Made by a program: the position numbers and the translations under genes
Part shown: in pieces, positions 54,035-63,401 of the stretch
Layout of the letters: each line of letters opens with the position of its first letter
Numbering within the stretch: position 1 is the first letter of the stretch
From: Seminibacterium arietis
GTDB lineage: Bacteria > Pseudomonadota > Gammaproteobacteria > Enterobacterales > Pasteurellaceae
Length of the DNA stretch: 64,000 nucleotides
Direction: 5' to 3'
Assembly: GCF_042675725.1 (NCBI RefSeq)
Contig: NZ_JBHTJN010000009.1
Span: 62,001 to 126,000, forward strand
Notes under the pieces: generated by a model
Told to the model about the DNA's origin: nothing
Seen by the model: the letters and a program-made list of their open reading frames with translations, nothing else
Databases searched by the model: none

Positions 54035-55492
54035 TTAATAATTTTGTCGTAATTGTTGATAAAGTGAAGATTGTTCAGAAGGGTAAATACGTCTTTTCAC
54101 TGGCGACATTACTTGCTGTGCGACAACAATATTCTCATAAACACCAACATGGGTGAAAGCAAACATAGCTGCACCTAATACTGTACATTCAGCTACATCT
54201 ACAATATCAATAGGAAATCCTAATACATCAGCACGAATCTGATTCCATAGTTTATTTTTTGATCCTCCTCCTACACAAATAAGACTGTCTGTTTGGAATC
54301 CACCTTGATGCTGTAATAGATTTAGTCCATTACTAAGTTGCATTGCCATGTACTCCAAAGCTGCTCGATAAATTTCTCCTCTTGTAGATGTTATCGATAA
54401 TCCTTTAATCTTCCCTGCTCCAACACCGTTTGAAGGCAAAAAACTATTACTAAAAGAAACACCATTCGAGCCAACAGGAATGTTTTCTGCAGCAGAGATC
54501 ATAGTAGAATAATAGTCTTGACTATCTTTGACATCCGAAAAGAATAATTTACCAATCCATTCCATCACTCCTGAACCTAACCATTGTACAGCTGGGTTGA
54601 AGTAACCAAATATTGCATCAAATTCAGTTGTTAACTCTTGTGAAAAATCATGAAAATTAGGAAATGCTTTTTCTGTTCTTACCATCAAAATTTCCCAAGT
54701 ACCAGAACTCAGCACAGGTTGATGTAACTTAGCACCCGATCCAAACACAGCAAATTGAGTATCATGTCCTGACGAAATAACAGGGACTTGATTTAATCCC
54801 CATTTTTTTGCAAGTGTGGCTGATAAATGACCTATTTGATCACCTGCATATACAAATGAAGGGAAATGATTTTCTGTTAAATCTAATGCAGACAATATCT
54901 TATGATCCCAGCTACCTCTACGTAAATCTGTCATCATTGATGTTCCTGCCATCGTATGATCCGTACTAAATACACCCGTCAGTCGATGATTTAACATGGA
55001 TGAAATAAAAACAAACTTGTCCATCCGTTTAAAAATATCAGGTTGATTTTCTTTTAACCAAATAAGTTTAAAGAGAGTATTAAAGCTATGAAGTCCAACC
55101 CCATTTCTTTGATAAAGATCATTAATATCAAAATATCGATCAAGATTTTGCATGATCGATATAGTTCGAGGACACTTCCATGAAATAATCGGATAAATTT
55201 GTTTTCCAAAACGATCAAAGGCTGTGCCATCGACACCAAATGTTGTTACTGTTATCCCAATCACTTCTGTTAATGGCATTTCTGATTGCTCTAACTGTGC
55301 TAAAGTATGTAATACACATTGTTCCAGTTTTTTCCAAATTTCATCAAAATCCCAAATATGATAATCTGGGTTACCTGAATCAACAGATGTGCAGTTAGCA
55401 ATATGATGAGAAGCAAGAATATTGCCATATTGATCTAATGCAATAGCACGTAAATTTGTCGCTCCACAGTCAAGAACTAAGATAATAGACAT
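54035..55492 (-). CDS. fucK: L-fuculokinase
   Basis: Phosphorylates L-fuculose with ATP. The 485-residue FGGY-family kinase begins with the ATPase phosphate motif LVLDCGATNLRA and has the catalytic aspartate in GVDGTAFD (about 88-95), SSGHDTQFA (about 239-247) and the adenosine motif VGGGSKNKLWNQ (about 402-413). I start at 55492 because GGGGGG lies directly upstream; the frame is open for two more codons. fucK is absent from some Haemophilus strains, so an intact copy is informative. Confidence 0.94.
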   Translation of the reverse strand: MSIILVLDCGATNLRAIALDQYGNILASHHIANCTSVDSGNPDYHIWDFDEIWKKLEQCVLHTLAQLEQSEMPLTEVIGITVTTFGVDGTAFDRFGKQIYPIISWKCPRTISIMQNLDRYFDINDLYQRNGVGLHSFNTLFKLIWLKENQPDIFKRMDKFVFISSMLNHRLTGVFSTDHTMAGTSMMTDLRRGSWDHKILSALDLTENHFPSFVYAGDQIGHLSATLAKKWGLNQVPVISSGHDTQFAVFGSGAKLHQPVLSSGTWEILMVRTEKAFPNFHDFSQELTTEFDAIFGYFNPAVQWLGSGVMEWIGKLFFSDVKDSQDYYSTMISAAENIPVGSNGVSFSNSFLPSNGVGAGKIKGLSITSTRGEIYRAALEYMAMQLSNGLNLLQHQGGFQTDSLICVGGGSKNKLWNQIRADVLGFPIDIVDVAECTVLGAAMFAFTHVGVYENIVVAQQVMSPVKRRIYPSEQSSLYQQLRQNY

Positions 55493-55559
55493 AAACACCC
55501 CCCAAGTGCGATTAAAATTAACCGCACTCTCATCAAATTGAATTCAATTAAATTAGATA

Positions 55560-57323
55560 TTATTTATATAGTGGACCGAAATTGGCACAAGCTCGGTAAT
55601 CTTGCCCCTCTTTGTCTTGTCCAAATCCATTCCACGCACTTGGACGGAATATTTGTTGGTCTGGCAAATTATGCATACACACAGGAATCCTCAACATAGA
55701 AGCAAGAGTAATTAAATCTGCACCTACATGACCATAGGTTATAACACAATGATTTGCTCCCCAATTCGCCATTACAGAATACACATCAGTAAAGGCACCT
55801 TGACCTGTTAAACGAGGAACAAACCAAGTACAAGGCCAAGTTTCATTAGTTCGTTTCATCAATGTATCATGCACCTTTTTAGGTAACTCAATTGACCAAC
55901 CTTCCGCTATTTGTAACACAGGACCTAAGCCTTTAACAATATTTAAACGGTGCATTGTAAATGGCATATCTCCTTTTGTAGTATATTGAGAGGAATATCC
56001 ACCGCCACGGAAATATTCATGTACTGCTGGACACCAACGAGTATGCTGAAGACATTTTTGCCCATCTTCTTCTGTTACTTCCCAAATGGGCTTAATTACA
56101 GGTTGACCATTTTTACTGTGTTGTCCTGTTCCGTCTAAAGCTGCTGAACCTGAATTAATCAAATGAATAAAACCTGTTTCAGGACTAAATCCTGTTGCTT
56201 TCTCAACTGATTCAGGACTCCAATAAGTTCGTACATCAGCAAAAATTTGTGCTTGTCCTGTTAACTGATGACCGAATAGCATATTCACACCGTTTAGTGA
56301 GTCATTTTCGGTAGCAAGAAGATAAGGCGGTCGTACACCATTCCAGTCATAACTAGAATTTAGCACTGCCTCCATAAAATCTCCGTTAGGTAAATGATCT
56401 GTCCATTGGCGTTGCCCTTGGAACCCAGCGACAATAGCATTATGCCCTAGAGCTTCTTCTCCATAATTAAGCTGAGCTAATTTTGGGTTTCCTACCATTA
56501 AATCACGAGTAATAATCGCCATCTTGACGACATTTTCCCATAATTCTGCTCTCTCTTTTGGATTAAGTTGATGTTCAATGCTATTTACGTCAATTCCTTC
56601 CTTACAATAGGTACTAACCCAAGATAAAGCCAAATCCACCTCTTCTTGATCATAAATTTTTCGATCTAAACGGCGTTTAATCTCTGTCATATCAACATAT
56701 TCATTACGCATACCTAAATATTCTTGGAAAAAAGGTTGATTCACAATAGAACCAGCAATTCCCATAGAAACAGAGCCAATCGATAAATATGATTTACCAC
56801 GAATACGAGCAACTACTAAGCCCGCTCGTGCAAAACGGAGTAGCTTTTCTTTCACATCTTCAGGAATAACATTATCATCTGCCTCTTGCACTTCTGTGCC
56901 ATAAATTGAAAAAGCTGGCAACCCCATTTGTGAATGTCCTGCAAGAGCAGCTGCTAAATATACTGCTCCAGGTCGCTCTGTACCATTAAATCCCCAAATT
57001 GCTTTTGGCATATAAGGATCCATATCAATTGTTTCTGATCCATAACACCAACAAGGGGTTACAGTTATAGTTAATCCTACGTTATTTAGTTTAAATTTTT
57101 CTGCACAAGCGGCGGCTTCAACAACACCACCAATACAAGTGTCTGCAATGACACACTCAACAAAATCCCCATCAGGATGACGTAACGTACTTTCAAATAA
57201 TTGAGCAACTGATTTTGCCATATTCATCGTTTGATCTTCTAGTGATTCACGCACTCCTAAACGGCGACCATCAATAGTAGGACGAATCCCAATTTTTACT
57301 GGAGTAAAATTAGATTGTGTCAT
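55560..57323 (-). CDS. fucI: L-fucose isomerase
   Basis: Converts L-fucose to L-fuculose using Mn2+. The 587-residue protein has full family length, starting with KIGIRPTIDGRRLGVRESLE and carrying CWCYGSETIDMDP (about 93-105) and WAIGFNGTERPGAVYLAA-type segment (about 109-126). The C-terminal half keeps the metal-binding carboxylates and the final ...DYRACANFGPLYK region. AGAGGGA precedes the start. It is followed by fucK after a 67-base gap with a decayed uptake-sequence pair. A perfect CRP site lies about 110 bases upstream. Confidence 0.96.
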   Translation of the reverse strand: MTQSNFTPVKIGIRPTIDGRRLGVRESLEDQTMNMAKSVAQLFESTLRHPDGDFVECVIADTCIGGVVEAAACAEKFKLNNVGLTITVTPCWCYGSETIDMDPYMPKAIWGFNGTERPGAVYLAAALAGHSQMGLPAFSIYGTEVQEADDNVIPEDVKEKLLRFARAGLVVARIRGKSYLSIGSVSMGIAGSIVNQPFFQEYLGMRNEYVDMTEIKRRLDRKIYDQEEVDLALSWVSTYCKEGIDVNSIEHQLNPKERAELWENVVKMAIITRDLMVGNPKLAQLNYGEEALGHNAIVAGFQGQRQWTDHLPNGDFMEAVLNSSYDWNGVRPPYLLATENDSLNGVNMLFGHQLTGQAQIFADVRTYWSPESVEKATGFSPETGFIHLINSGSAALDGTGQHSKNGQPVIKPIWEVTEEDGQKCLQHTRWCPAVHEYFRGGGYSSQYTTKGDMPFTMHRLNIVKGLGPVLQIAEGWSIELPKKVHDTLMKRTNETWPCTWFVPRLTGQGAFTDVYSVMANWGANHCVITYGHVGADLITLASMLRIPVCMHNLPDQQIFRPSAWNGFGQDKEGQDYRACANFGPLYK

Positions 57324-57428
57324 TTTGTATTCCCTCTCTTGCCTAAGATATTATTGATATAAAGTTATTAATTATTGTTTATTAAAATGAATAGTCTGTT
57401 TACTTTTTTCTAGAAGTTGTATTATTTT

Positions 57429-57444
57429 TGTGAGATCGATCACA
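57429..57444. promoter_or_regulatory. Perfect CRP core upstream of fucI
   Basis: TGTGAGATCGATCACA matches TGTGA-N6-TCACA exactly, within the 203-base gap between fucR and fucI. It fits catabolite control of the fucose operon. Confidence 0.7.
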
Positions 57445-57526
57445 AAATTTAACTGTTAAGACATGATTTTTATGCCCATTTAATAAAATAATAAATAAAA
57501 ACGGACATTTCAGGCATGAAACCTAA

Positions 57527-58279
57527 TTAAATATAAGAAATAAAAATGTCTTTATCCTGACAATAGTTTTGAAAAGTATCGTTTGGAAGTTTATCCGTAA
57601 ACAAAATATCAACTTGTGATAACTCACCTAATTTAATTAAATTTTTACGCTCAAATTTAGAACTATCTGCTAACAAAAATTTTTTTTCAGATGTATCTAA
57701 TAATTTACGTTTTGTTGAAGCATTCACCTCATTTGATTCCCAAATTGCTCCACTACTATCTAATCCAGAACAAGAAAAAATACAAATATCAATATGTAAA
57801 CGAAGTAATAACTGCTCAGAAAGAGGTCCATAAAATGCATCATATTTAGCAGAATAAACGCCACCCGTTGCAATTGTTCTTACATTAGGTCTATTAGCAA
57901 GTGTAACAATGTTACGCATTGAATTTGTTACAATCGTACAAGGAATATTTGGGATAAGTTGTGCAAAATGCCAACTAGTAGAACTCGCATCTAAGCCAAT
58001 AACTGAGTTTTCAAACACGTACTCCACTGCACTTTCAGCAATTTGCTTTTTTGTTTCATAGTTTGCCCTCAAGCGAGACTGAAAAGAATGTCCAACATCT
58101 TTCGTTCGACAACTTACAGCACCGCCATGCACTCTATGCAACAACCCTTTTTGACTTAATTTAGCTAAATCACGTCGTATTGTTTCTACCGATACTTCAA
58201 ACTGGACTGCTAATTCATTTACATTCACTTTTCCGATAGAATCAAGCAAATGTAAAATTAGCTCTTCTCTTGATTGCAT
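57527..58279 (-). CDS. fucR: DeoR-family regulator of fucose genes
   Basis: Protein of 250 residues with an N-terminal DeoR helix-turn-helix (about 5-58, VNELAVQFEVSVETIRRDLA) and a C-terminal sugar-phosphate sensor domain (about 75-230). Position directly upstream of fucI, transcribed the same way, matches fucR of Haemophilus and E. coli, where FucR is an activator responding to fuculose 1-phosphate. AGGGGA precedes the start. Assignment rests on context plus family. Confidence 0.87.
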   Translation of the reverse strand: MQSREELILHLLDSIGKVNVNELAVQFEVSVETIRRDLAKLSQKGLLHRVHGGAVSCRTKDVGHSFQSRLRANYETKKQIAESAVEYVFENSVIGLDASSTSWHFAQLIPNIPCTIVTNSMRNIVTLANRPNVRTIATGGVYSAKYDAFYGPLSEQLLLRLHIDICIFSCSGLDSSGAIWESNEVNASTKRKLLDTSEKKFLLADSSKFERKNLIKLGELSQVDILFTDKLPNDTFQNYCQDKDIFISYI

Positions 58280-58375
58280 AATTTTCCCCTAAACAGTCAA
58301 AACGGTCAGGTAAAATTATATGCTTTTAACTCAAAATAACAATATTTCAATTTATTCAAGGGATAAACGATTGAA

Positions 58376-59131
58376 CTAATACACCAAACTAGGAATATTA
58401 TCGCCAAATTCTGGTGGCAGGGGCTGATCTGAAATAAGTAAATCAAATTGATTTAAATCAGCAATATAAGACTGATGTACTTGGTTTATTTTACTGTGAT
58501 CAAACACGAGAATACGCTGTTTTGTTTTTGATATTGCCTTTGTTTTCAGTTTTGCTTCATTGAAATTAAAACAAGTCACACCTTGCAACAAATCCACTCC
58601 AGCTGCAGAAATAAATGCTTTTGTGGTACAAATGTGGTCTACTTCTGAAGTCAAATGAATCGGTGTGAAAGATGAATTATGACGAGAGTAATTACCACCA
58701 CACAAAATCAGTTCGCAATTAGGTTTATCTTGTAATACAACAAAAGTATTTAACGAACAGCAAAGTGCGGTGAAATTTATCGAATTATCAATTTGTGACG
58801 CAATAAATGGTATCGTGGAGCCACAATCAAAAAAAACAACATCACCATTTTTAATTAACCTCGCGGCTAACTTGCCAACGTGCATTTTTTCAGCAACATT
58901 TCTATTCTGATGTTCCGCAATAAAATAATTATTTTCATAATTTTGCTTTGCATTATCAACAAGGTAGCCGCCAAGTAACGAGATTTTCCCTGCACTGTTA
59001 TTAAGATCTCGACGAATTGTCATTTCTGATACTTGCAAAAATTTTGCTGCATCACGTAAATGCAGTTTATCGTTTTGCTTTAATAAGAAGAGCAGTTGTT
59101 CAACACGCGAAGATATTTTTTTCTCAATCAT
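58376..59131 (-). CDS. deoR: Deoxyribonucleoside regulator DeoR
   Basis: Protein of 251 residues resembling E. coli DeoR throughout: helix-turn-helix LRDAAKFLQVSEMTIRRDLN (about 24-43), then LLGGYLVD, VVFFDCGSTIPFI and AAGVDLLQGVTCFN in the sensor domain, which in E. coli binds deoxyribose 5-phosphate. The start at 59131 aligns with E. coli; a TTG six codons upstream is possible but has no support. It follows deoC by 18 bases, so repressor and enzyme share a message and the circuit is autoregulated. An internal uptake sequence lies at 58763-58771. Confidence 0.92.
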   Translation of the reverse strand: MIEKKISSRVEQLLFLLKQNDKLHLRDAAKFLQVSEMTIRRDLNNSAGKISLLGGYLVDNAKQNYENNYFIAEHQNRNVAEKMHVGKLAARLIKNGDVVFFDCGSTIPFIASQIDNSINFTALCCSLNTFVVLQDKPNCELILCGGNYSRHNSSFTPIHLTSEVDHICTTKAFISAAGVDLLQGVTCFNFNEAKLKTKAISKTKQRILVFDHSKINQVHQSYIADLNQFDLLISDQPLPPEFGDNIPSLVY

Positions 59132-59149
59132 CAGTGCAGTTCCATTCAA

Positions 59150-59821
59150 TTAATAATTGCTTTCTTTATCAACTAAGCCATTGATGATTGCAATACCAGC
59201 ACTTGCACCAATACGAGTAGCCCCCGCCTTAATCATTGCGATTGCAGTTGCTGTATCACGCACACCACCCGATGCTTTAACACCAATTTCACCTACAGTT
59301 TGTTTCATCAAGGCAACGTCCTCTACAGTGGCTCCGCCCTTATTAAAACCTGTTGACGTTTTTACAAAAGCAACATTTAATTCTCGGCAAATTTCACAAG
59401 CCTTAATAATTTCTGCTTTACTCAATAAACACGTTTCTAAAATAACTTTCAACGGAACGCCTGCACAAGCGGTTAATACTGCTTTAATATCTTCTTTAAC
59501 AAGATCCCAACATTCAGACTTAATCCACCCAACATTAATTACCATATCAATTTCATTAGCACCTGCTTTAATCGCTTCTTGCGTTTCAAACGCTTTTACA
59601 GCTGTTAAATTTGCACCAAGTGGAAATCCGACTACTGTACAAATTTTAACATCGCTATTTTTCAACCGCTCTTTTGCCAAAGGAATATATCCCGAATTGA
59701 TACACACAGAATAAAATCCGTTTTCGAGAGCTTCATCACATAGTTGAAGAATATCTTTTTCATTTTTTTCTGCCGTAAGTGCGGTGTGGTCGATATATTT
59801 TGCAATATCTTTTGCTTTCAT
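59150..59821 (-). CDS. deoC: Deoxyribose-phosphate aldolase
   Basis: Class I aldolase splitting 2-deoxyribose 5-phosphate to glyceraldehyde 3-phosphate and acetaldehyde. The 223-residue protein has the Schiff-base lysine K154 in FVKTSTGFN and the proton-relay aspartate D93 in NEIDMVINVG. It is the short bacterial form, not the 259-residue E. coli type. I use the ATG at 59821, with GAGGTG about eight bases upstream; a GTG three codons earlier overlaps that site. An uptake sequence encodes residues near 13-15 (59777-59785). Confidence 0.96.
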   Translation of the reverse strand: MKAKDIAKYIDHTALTAEKNEKDILQLCDEALENGFYSVCINSGYIPLAKERLKNSDVKICTVVGFPLGANLTAVKAFETQEAIKAGANEIDMVINVGWIKSECWDLVKEDIKAVLTACAGVPLKVILETCLLSKAEIIKACEICRELNVAFVKTSTGFNKGGATVEDVALMKQTVGEIGVKASGGVRDTATAIAMIKAGATRIGASAGIAIINGLVDKESNY

Positions 59822-59892
59822 TTGATTCACCTCATTTTGTTAATAAGAAAACTAGGTCTGATTCTATAGTTAGAAATTGGAAATATGAAAAA

Positions 59893-59908
59893 TGTTATAT
59901 TTTTAACA
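59893..59908. promoter_or_regulatory. DeoR-type operator 1
   Basis: TGTTATATTTTTAACA has the same TGTTA-N6-TAACA arms as the E. coli DeoR operator, about 75 bases upstream of deoC. Confidence 0.7.
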
Positions 59909-59941
59909 TAATTCTCATTATAAACTATAAAAATAAATTTT

Positions 59942-59957
59942 TGTTAACTATATAACA
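59942..59957. promoter_or_regulatory. DeoR-type operator 2
   Basis: TGTTAACTATATAACA, again TGTTA-N6-TAACA, 49 bases centre to centre from operator 1. The pair would allow looping or cooperative repression by DeoR. Confidence 0.7.
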
Positions 59958-60163
59958 ATCAATAGCAAATTGATAGTCTTTTGTATTTTTGTAAGGTTTG
60001 ATGTTGTATTGCTGTGGCTTTTAGTTTACTTATTACAGAAAAACTGAGACATAATTTAATTTTTGACGAAAACAAACCGCACTTCATAGACTATTTTTTA
60101 AGTACACAATCTACTTAAAATCCTTTAGAATAAATATAATTTTTACGATTGAAGGATAACATT

Positions 60164-61090
60164 ATGATTATTGTCACTGGCGGTGCAGGGTTTATTGGAA
60201 GTAATATTGTTAAGGCTCTAAACGATATAGGTCGAAAAGATATTTTAGTAGTAGATAATCTAACGGATGGTACAAAATTTAGTAATTTAGTCGATTTAGA
60301 TATTGCAGACTATTGTGATAAAGAAGATTTCATTGCTTCTATTATTGCTGGTGATGACTTTGGAAAAGTCGATGCCGTATTCCATGAAGGTGCATGTTCA
60401 GCAACTACTGAATGGAATGGAAAATATATGATGCAAAATAATTATGAATACTCTAAAGAATTATTACATTATTGTATAGATCGACAAATCCCATTTTATT
60501 ATGCTTCAAGTGCAGCAACTTATGGTGACAAAACAGATTTTATCGAAGATCGTCAATTTGAAGTTCCACTCAACGTGTATGGCTATTCTAAATTCTTATT
60601 TGACGAATATGTACGAAAAATTTTACCTACGGTTCAATCCCCTGTTTGTGGATTTAAATATTTCAACGTTTACGGTCCAAGAGAGCAACATAAAGGAAGC
60701 ATGGCGAGTGTAGCGTTTCATTTGAACAATCAAATTTTAAAAGGTGAAAATCCAAAATTATTTGCAGGTAGCGAACACTTTTTACGTGATTTTATCTACG
60801 TGGGTGATGTTGCAAAAGTCAATATTTGGTGCTGGCAACAAGGTATATCAGGCATTTATAACTGTGGTACAGGAAAAGCTGAAAGCTTTGCAGAAGTAGC
60901 AAAAGCGGTAATAGCTTTCCATCGTAAAGGACAAATTGAAACTATTGCGTTCCCTGAACATTTGAAAAGCCGTTATCAAGAGTACACTCAAGCAGATCTA
61001 ACAAAACTTCGTGCAACAGGTTATGACCAACCTTTCAAAACTGTTGCCGAAGGTGTAGCTGAATATATGGCGTGGTTAAATCGAAAATAA
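60164..61090 (+). CDS. hldD: ADP-L-glycero-D-manno-heptose 6-epimerase
   Basis: Makes the heptose donor for the lipooligosaccharide inner core. The 308-residue short-chain epimerase starts with TGGAGFIGSN (about 5-14), has the SSAATYG serine motif and the catalytic tyrosine/lysine in YGYSKFLFD (about 138-146). I use the ATG at 60164, eight bases after GAAGGA; the frame opens five codons earlier with TTG. The heptosyltransferase genes follow on the same strand after 310 bases. Confidence 0.95.
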   Translation: MIIVTGGAGFIGSNIVKALNDIGRKDILVVDNLTDGTKFSNLVDLDIADYCDKEDFIASIIAGDDFGKVDAVFHEGACSATTEWNGKYMMQNNYEYSKELLHYCIDRQIPFYYASSAATYGDKTDFIEDRQFEVPLNVYGYSKFLFDEYVRKILPTVQSPVCGFKYFNVYGPREQHKGSMASVAFHLNNQILKGENPKLFAGSEHFLRDFIYVGDVAKVNIWCWQQGISGIYNCGTGKAESFAEVAKAVIAFHRKGQIETIAFPEHLKSRYQEYTQADLTKLRATGYDQPFKTVAEGVAEYMAWLNRK

Positions 61091-61400
61091 CTTTATTATC
61101 CATAAAGTGCGGTGGAGTTTAAGAAATTTTCACCGCAATATCTTATTTTCGAATGAGGTAACATACTCAAAAAATAAAGATATAATAAACTGAATGCGGT
61201 ATATTTTTCATTGCATTAACAACTAGCTAATTTAATTCCGTTTATAGCAAACGCTGAAAAATATCTGATAAAAAACGACCGCACTTTTAGTGATAAATCG
61301 AATAAAAACTCGCCTTAATATGAGCAACAATATGTTAAACAAAGAACTCAATGCTAACAACACCAAATAGCTTAGTTGCACAAAAAGCAACGGAGGAAAT
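61091..61400. other. Gene-free stretch between hldD and waaF
   Basis: This 310-base gap holds two Haemophilus-type uptake sequences (61105-61113 and, inverted, 61278-61286) and a half-copy near 61130 that could pair with the first as an hldD terminator. I see no reading frame with gene-like features. Confidence 0.6.
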
Positions 61401-62441
61401 ATGAATATTTTAGTGATTGGACCTTCTTGGGTTGGTGATATGATGATGTCACATAGCCTATATCAAACCCTGAAAGTACAATACCCAAATTGCATAATTG
61501 ATGTGCTTGCTTCGAATTGGTGTAAACCACTTTTAGATAGAATGCCCGAAGTAAGACAATCATTAGAAATGCCACTCGGACATGGGGATTTTTCATTAAG
61601 AGAACGCTATAAAATTGGAAAATCACTAAGAGATCAATACGATATGGCGATTATCTTACCTAACTCCTTAAAATCGGCATTTATTCCTTTCTTTGCTAAA
61701 ATTCCGATCCGCAGGGGATGGAAAGGCGAAAGTCGTTACATATTCTTAAATGATTTACGACACAATAAAAAAGACTATCCAATGATGGTGCAACGTTATG
61801 TCGCTCTAGGCTACGAAAAAAATTCGATACCAACAGCAAAAAATTTACTATGTCCAACACCCTATTTGACAGTAAATCAAGATGATATTTTTGAAACTAA
61901 GCAATATTTCGCCTCGCAATTATCATCAGAAGAAGGGCGTTTAGCTATCGGTTTCTGTCCTGGTGCAGAATTTGGTCCCGCCAAACGTTGGCCCCATTAT
62001 CATTACGCTAATCTCGCAAAAGCGTTAATTAAGCAAAATTTTGCGATTAGATTATTTGGTTCAAAAAAAGATCATACAATAAGTGAGGATATCCGCTTAA
62101 GTTTACCTGAAAATTTACGACCATTTTGTACAAACTTAGCAGGAAAAACTTCTCTTAGTCAGGCAGTAGATCTCATTGCGGATTGTCGAGCAATTGTTAC
62201 AAATGATAGTGGTTTAATGCACGTAGCTGCAGCAGTGAACTGTCCTCTACTTGCACTTTATGGACCAACTAGTCCACAATATACGCCTCCTTTATCAGAA
62301 AAAGCGGTAATAATCCGTTTAATTAAAGGAGATTTAATTAAAATTCGTAAAGGAACAGATAGTGCTGAAGGTTATCATCAAAGCTTGATCGATATTCAAC
62401 CGCACTTGGTGATTGAAAAATTAAGTGACTTGCTAAAATGA
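61401..62441 (+). CDS. waaF: ADP-heptose--LPS heptosyltransferase II
   Basis: Adds the second heptose to the lipooligosaccharide inner core at the cytoplasmic face of the inner membrane. The 346-residue GT9-family (GT-B fold) enzyme has GPSWVGDMMMSHSLY (about 6-20), FCPGAEFGPAKRWP (about 184-197) and the ADP-heptose site VTNDSGLMHVAAA (about 265-277). CGGAGG precedes the start. Its stop codon overlaps the waaC start by four bases. Confidence 0.95.
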   Translation: MNILVIGPSWVGDMMMSHSLYQTLKVQYPNCIIDVLASNWCKPLLDRMPEVRQSLEMPLGHGDFSLRERYKIGKSLRDQYDMAIILPNSLKSAFIPFFAKIPIRRGWKGESRYIFLNDLRHNKKDYPMMVQRYVALGYEKNSIPTAKNLLCPTPYLTVNQDDIFETKQYFASQLSSEEGRLAIGFCPGAEFGPAKRWPHYHYANLAKALIKQNFAIRLFGSKKDHTISEDIRLSLPENLRPFCTNLAGKTSLSQAVDLIADCRAIVTNDSGLMHVAAAVNCPLLALYGPTSPQYTPPLSEKAVIIRLIKGDLIKIRKGTDSAEGYHQSLIDIQPHLVIEKLSDLLK

Positions 62442-63391
62442 AAATTTGTTTAATAAAGACTTCGTCAATGGGCGATATAATCCACACATTACCAGCGTTA
62501 ACTGATGCACAACATGCGATCGAAAATTTAGAAGTAGATTGGGTACTCGAAGAGGATTTTGCTGAAATTCCACGATGGCATTCAGCAATACGCAATATTT
62601 TACCTGTCGCTATTCGTCGCTGGAGAAAAAACTTATTTTCTAGTGTTACATGGCATGAGTGGCAAAGTTGTCGCATTTTTTTGCAAAGTGATTATTATGA
62701 TGCTGTCATTGATGCTCAAGGCTTAATTAAGAGTGCCGCACTAATTACATATTTTACTAACGGCATTAAATATGGTTATGACAAGCAGTGTGCAAGAGAA
62801 CCTATCGCAAGTTATTTTTATGATAAAAAGTTTTTCATTGATTATCAACAACATGCTGTTGAACGTATTCGCCAACTGTTTGCTCAGAGTCTAGGGTATC
62901 CCTATCCACAAACACTTCCTGATTACGCTATAGCTACGCATTTCATAAAAACAAGATTTGAAGAACCGTACATTTTATTTTTTCACGCAACTACTAGATC
63001 AGATAAATTTTGGCTTATTGAAGAATGGCGAAATTTAGCACAAAAATTAACCGCACTTGGATATCAAATTCGTTTACCTTGGAATAATGAAAAAGAAAGA
63101 CGACAAGCTGAGCAAATTACTAAAAACTTAAAAAATTGCATAATTTTACCAAAATTGAACTTGACGGAATTAGCAACCGAAATCATCAACTCTATTGCTG
63201 TTGTATCTGTGGATACTGGCTTGGCTCATTTAACGGCTGCTTTAGATAAAACGAATGTAACTCTTTACGGAGCCACTGACCCAAAACTCATTGGTACTTA
63301 TGGTAAAAATCAGTTTCATTTACAAGGGCAAAATATGGCTGAAATCAAGGCAGAAGAAGTATTCCGCCTACTAATGAAGATACTACCTTAA
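62438..63391 (+). CDS. waaC: LPS heptosyltransferase I
   Basis: Transfers the first L-glycero-D-manno-heptose to Kdo-lipid A. The 317-residue GT9 enzyme has KTSSMGDIIHTLPAL (about 7-21), with the catalytic aspartate at about 13, and SVDTGLAHLTAALD (about 261-274). ATGA overlap with waaF shows translational coupling. It includes an internal uptake sequence (63050-63058) and overlaps another just upstream in waaF. Confidence 0.94.
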   Translation: MKICLIKTSSMGDIIHTLPALTDAQHAIENLEVDWVLEEDFAEIPRWHSAIRNILPVAIRRWRKNLFSSVTWHEWQSCRIFLQSDYYDAVIDAQGLIKSAALITYFTNGIKYGYDKQCAREPIASYFYDKKFFIDYQQHAVERIRQLFAQSLGYPYPQTLPDYAIATHFIKTRFEEPYILFFHATTRSDKFWLIEEWRNLAQKLTALGYQIRLPWNNEKERRQAEQITKNLKNCIILPKLNLTELATEIINSIAVVSVDTGLAHLTAALDKTNVTLYGATDPKLIGTYGKNQFHLQGQNMAEIKAEEVFRLLMKILP

Positions 63392-63401
63392 AACAAGGTG
63401 G

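Larger units (their letters stand above)
59822..60163. other. Intergenic control region between deoC and hldD
   Basis: This 342-base gap has no gene. The deoC-proximal half holds two DeoR-type operators; the hldD-proximal half holds an uptake sequence (60076-60084) and AT-rich DNA that must contain the hldD promoter. Confidence 0.7.
1599..63058. repeat. Dispersed Haemophilus-type DNA uptake sequences (AAGTGCGGT)
   Basis: Exact 9-mers found by eye, either strand, first base: 1599, 2428, 4849, 6719, 10718, 14088, 14792, 15422, 15727, 17966, 29030, 31977, 34947, 35100, 37432, 39171, 42089, 42698, 42723, 46389, 46410, 46830, 48471, 48493, 49943, 51473, 51534, 51562, 53733, 58763, 59777, 60076, 61105, 61278, 62399, 63050. 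One-mismatch copies occur at about 19233, 33796, 47625 and 55504. They mark DNA for uptake in naturally transformable Pasteurellaceae. The list may miss a few. Confidence 0.9.

Noticed and set aside
59157..59714. Open frame of 185 codons antisense to deoC
   Set aside because: The length is a by-product of deoC codon usage; the product is low-complexity Ala/Ser/Pro/Thr-rich and has no ribosome-binding site.
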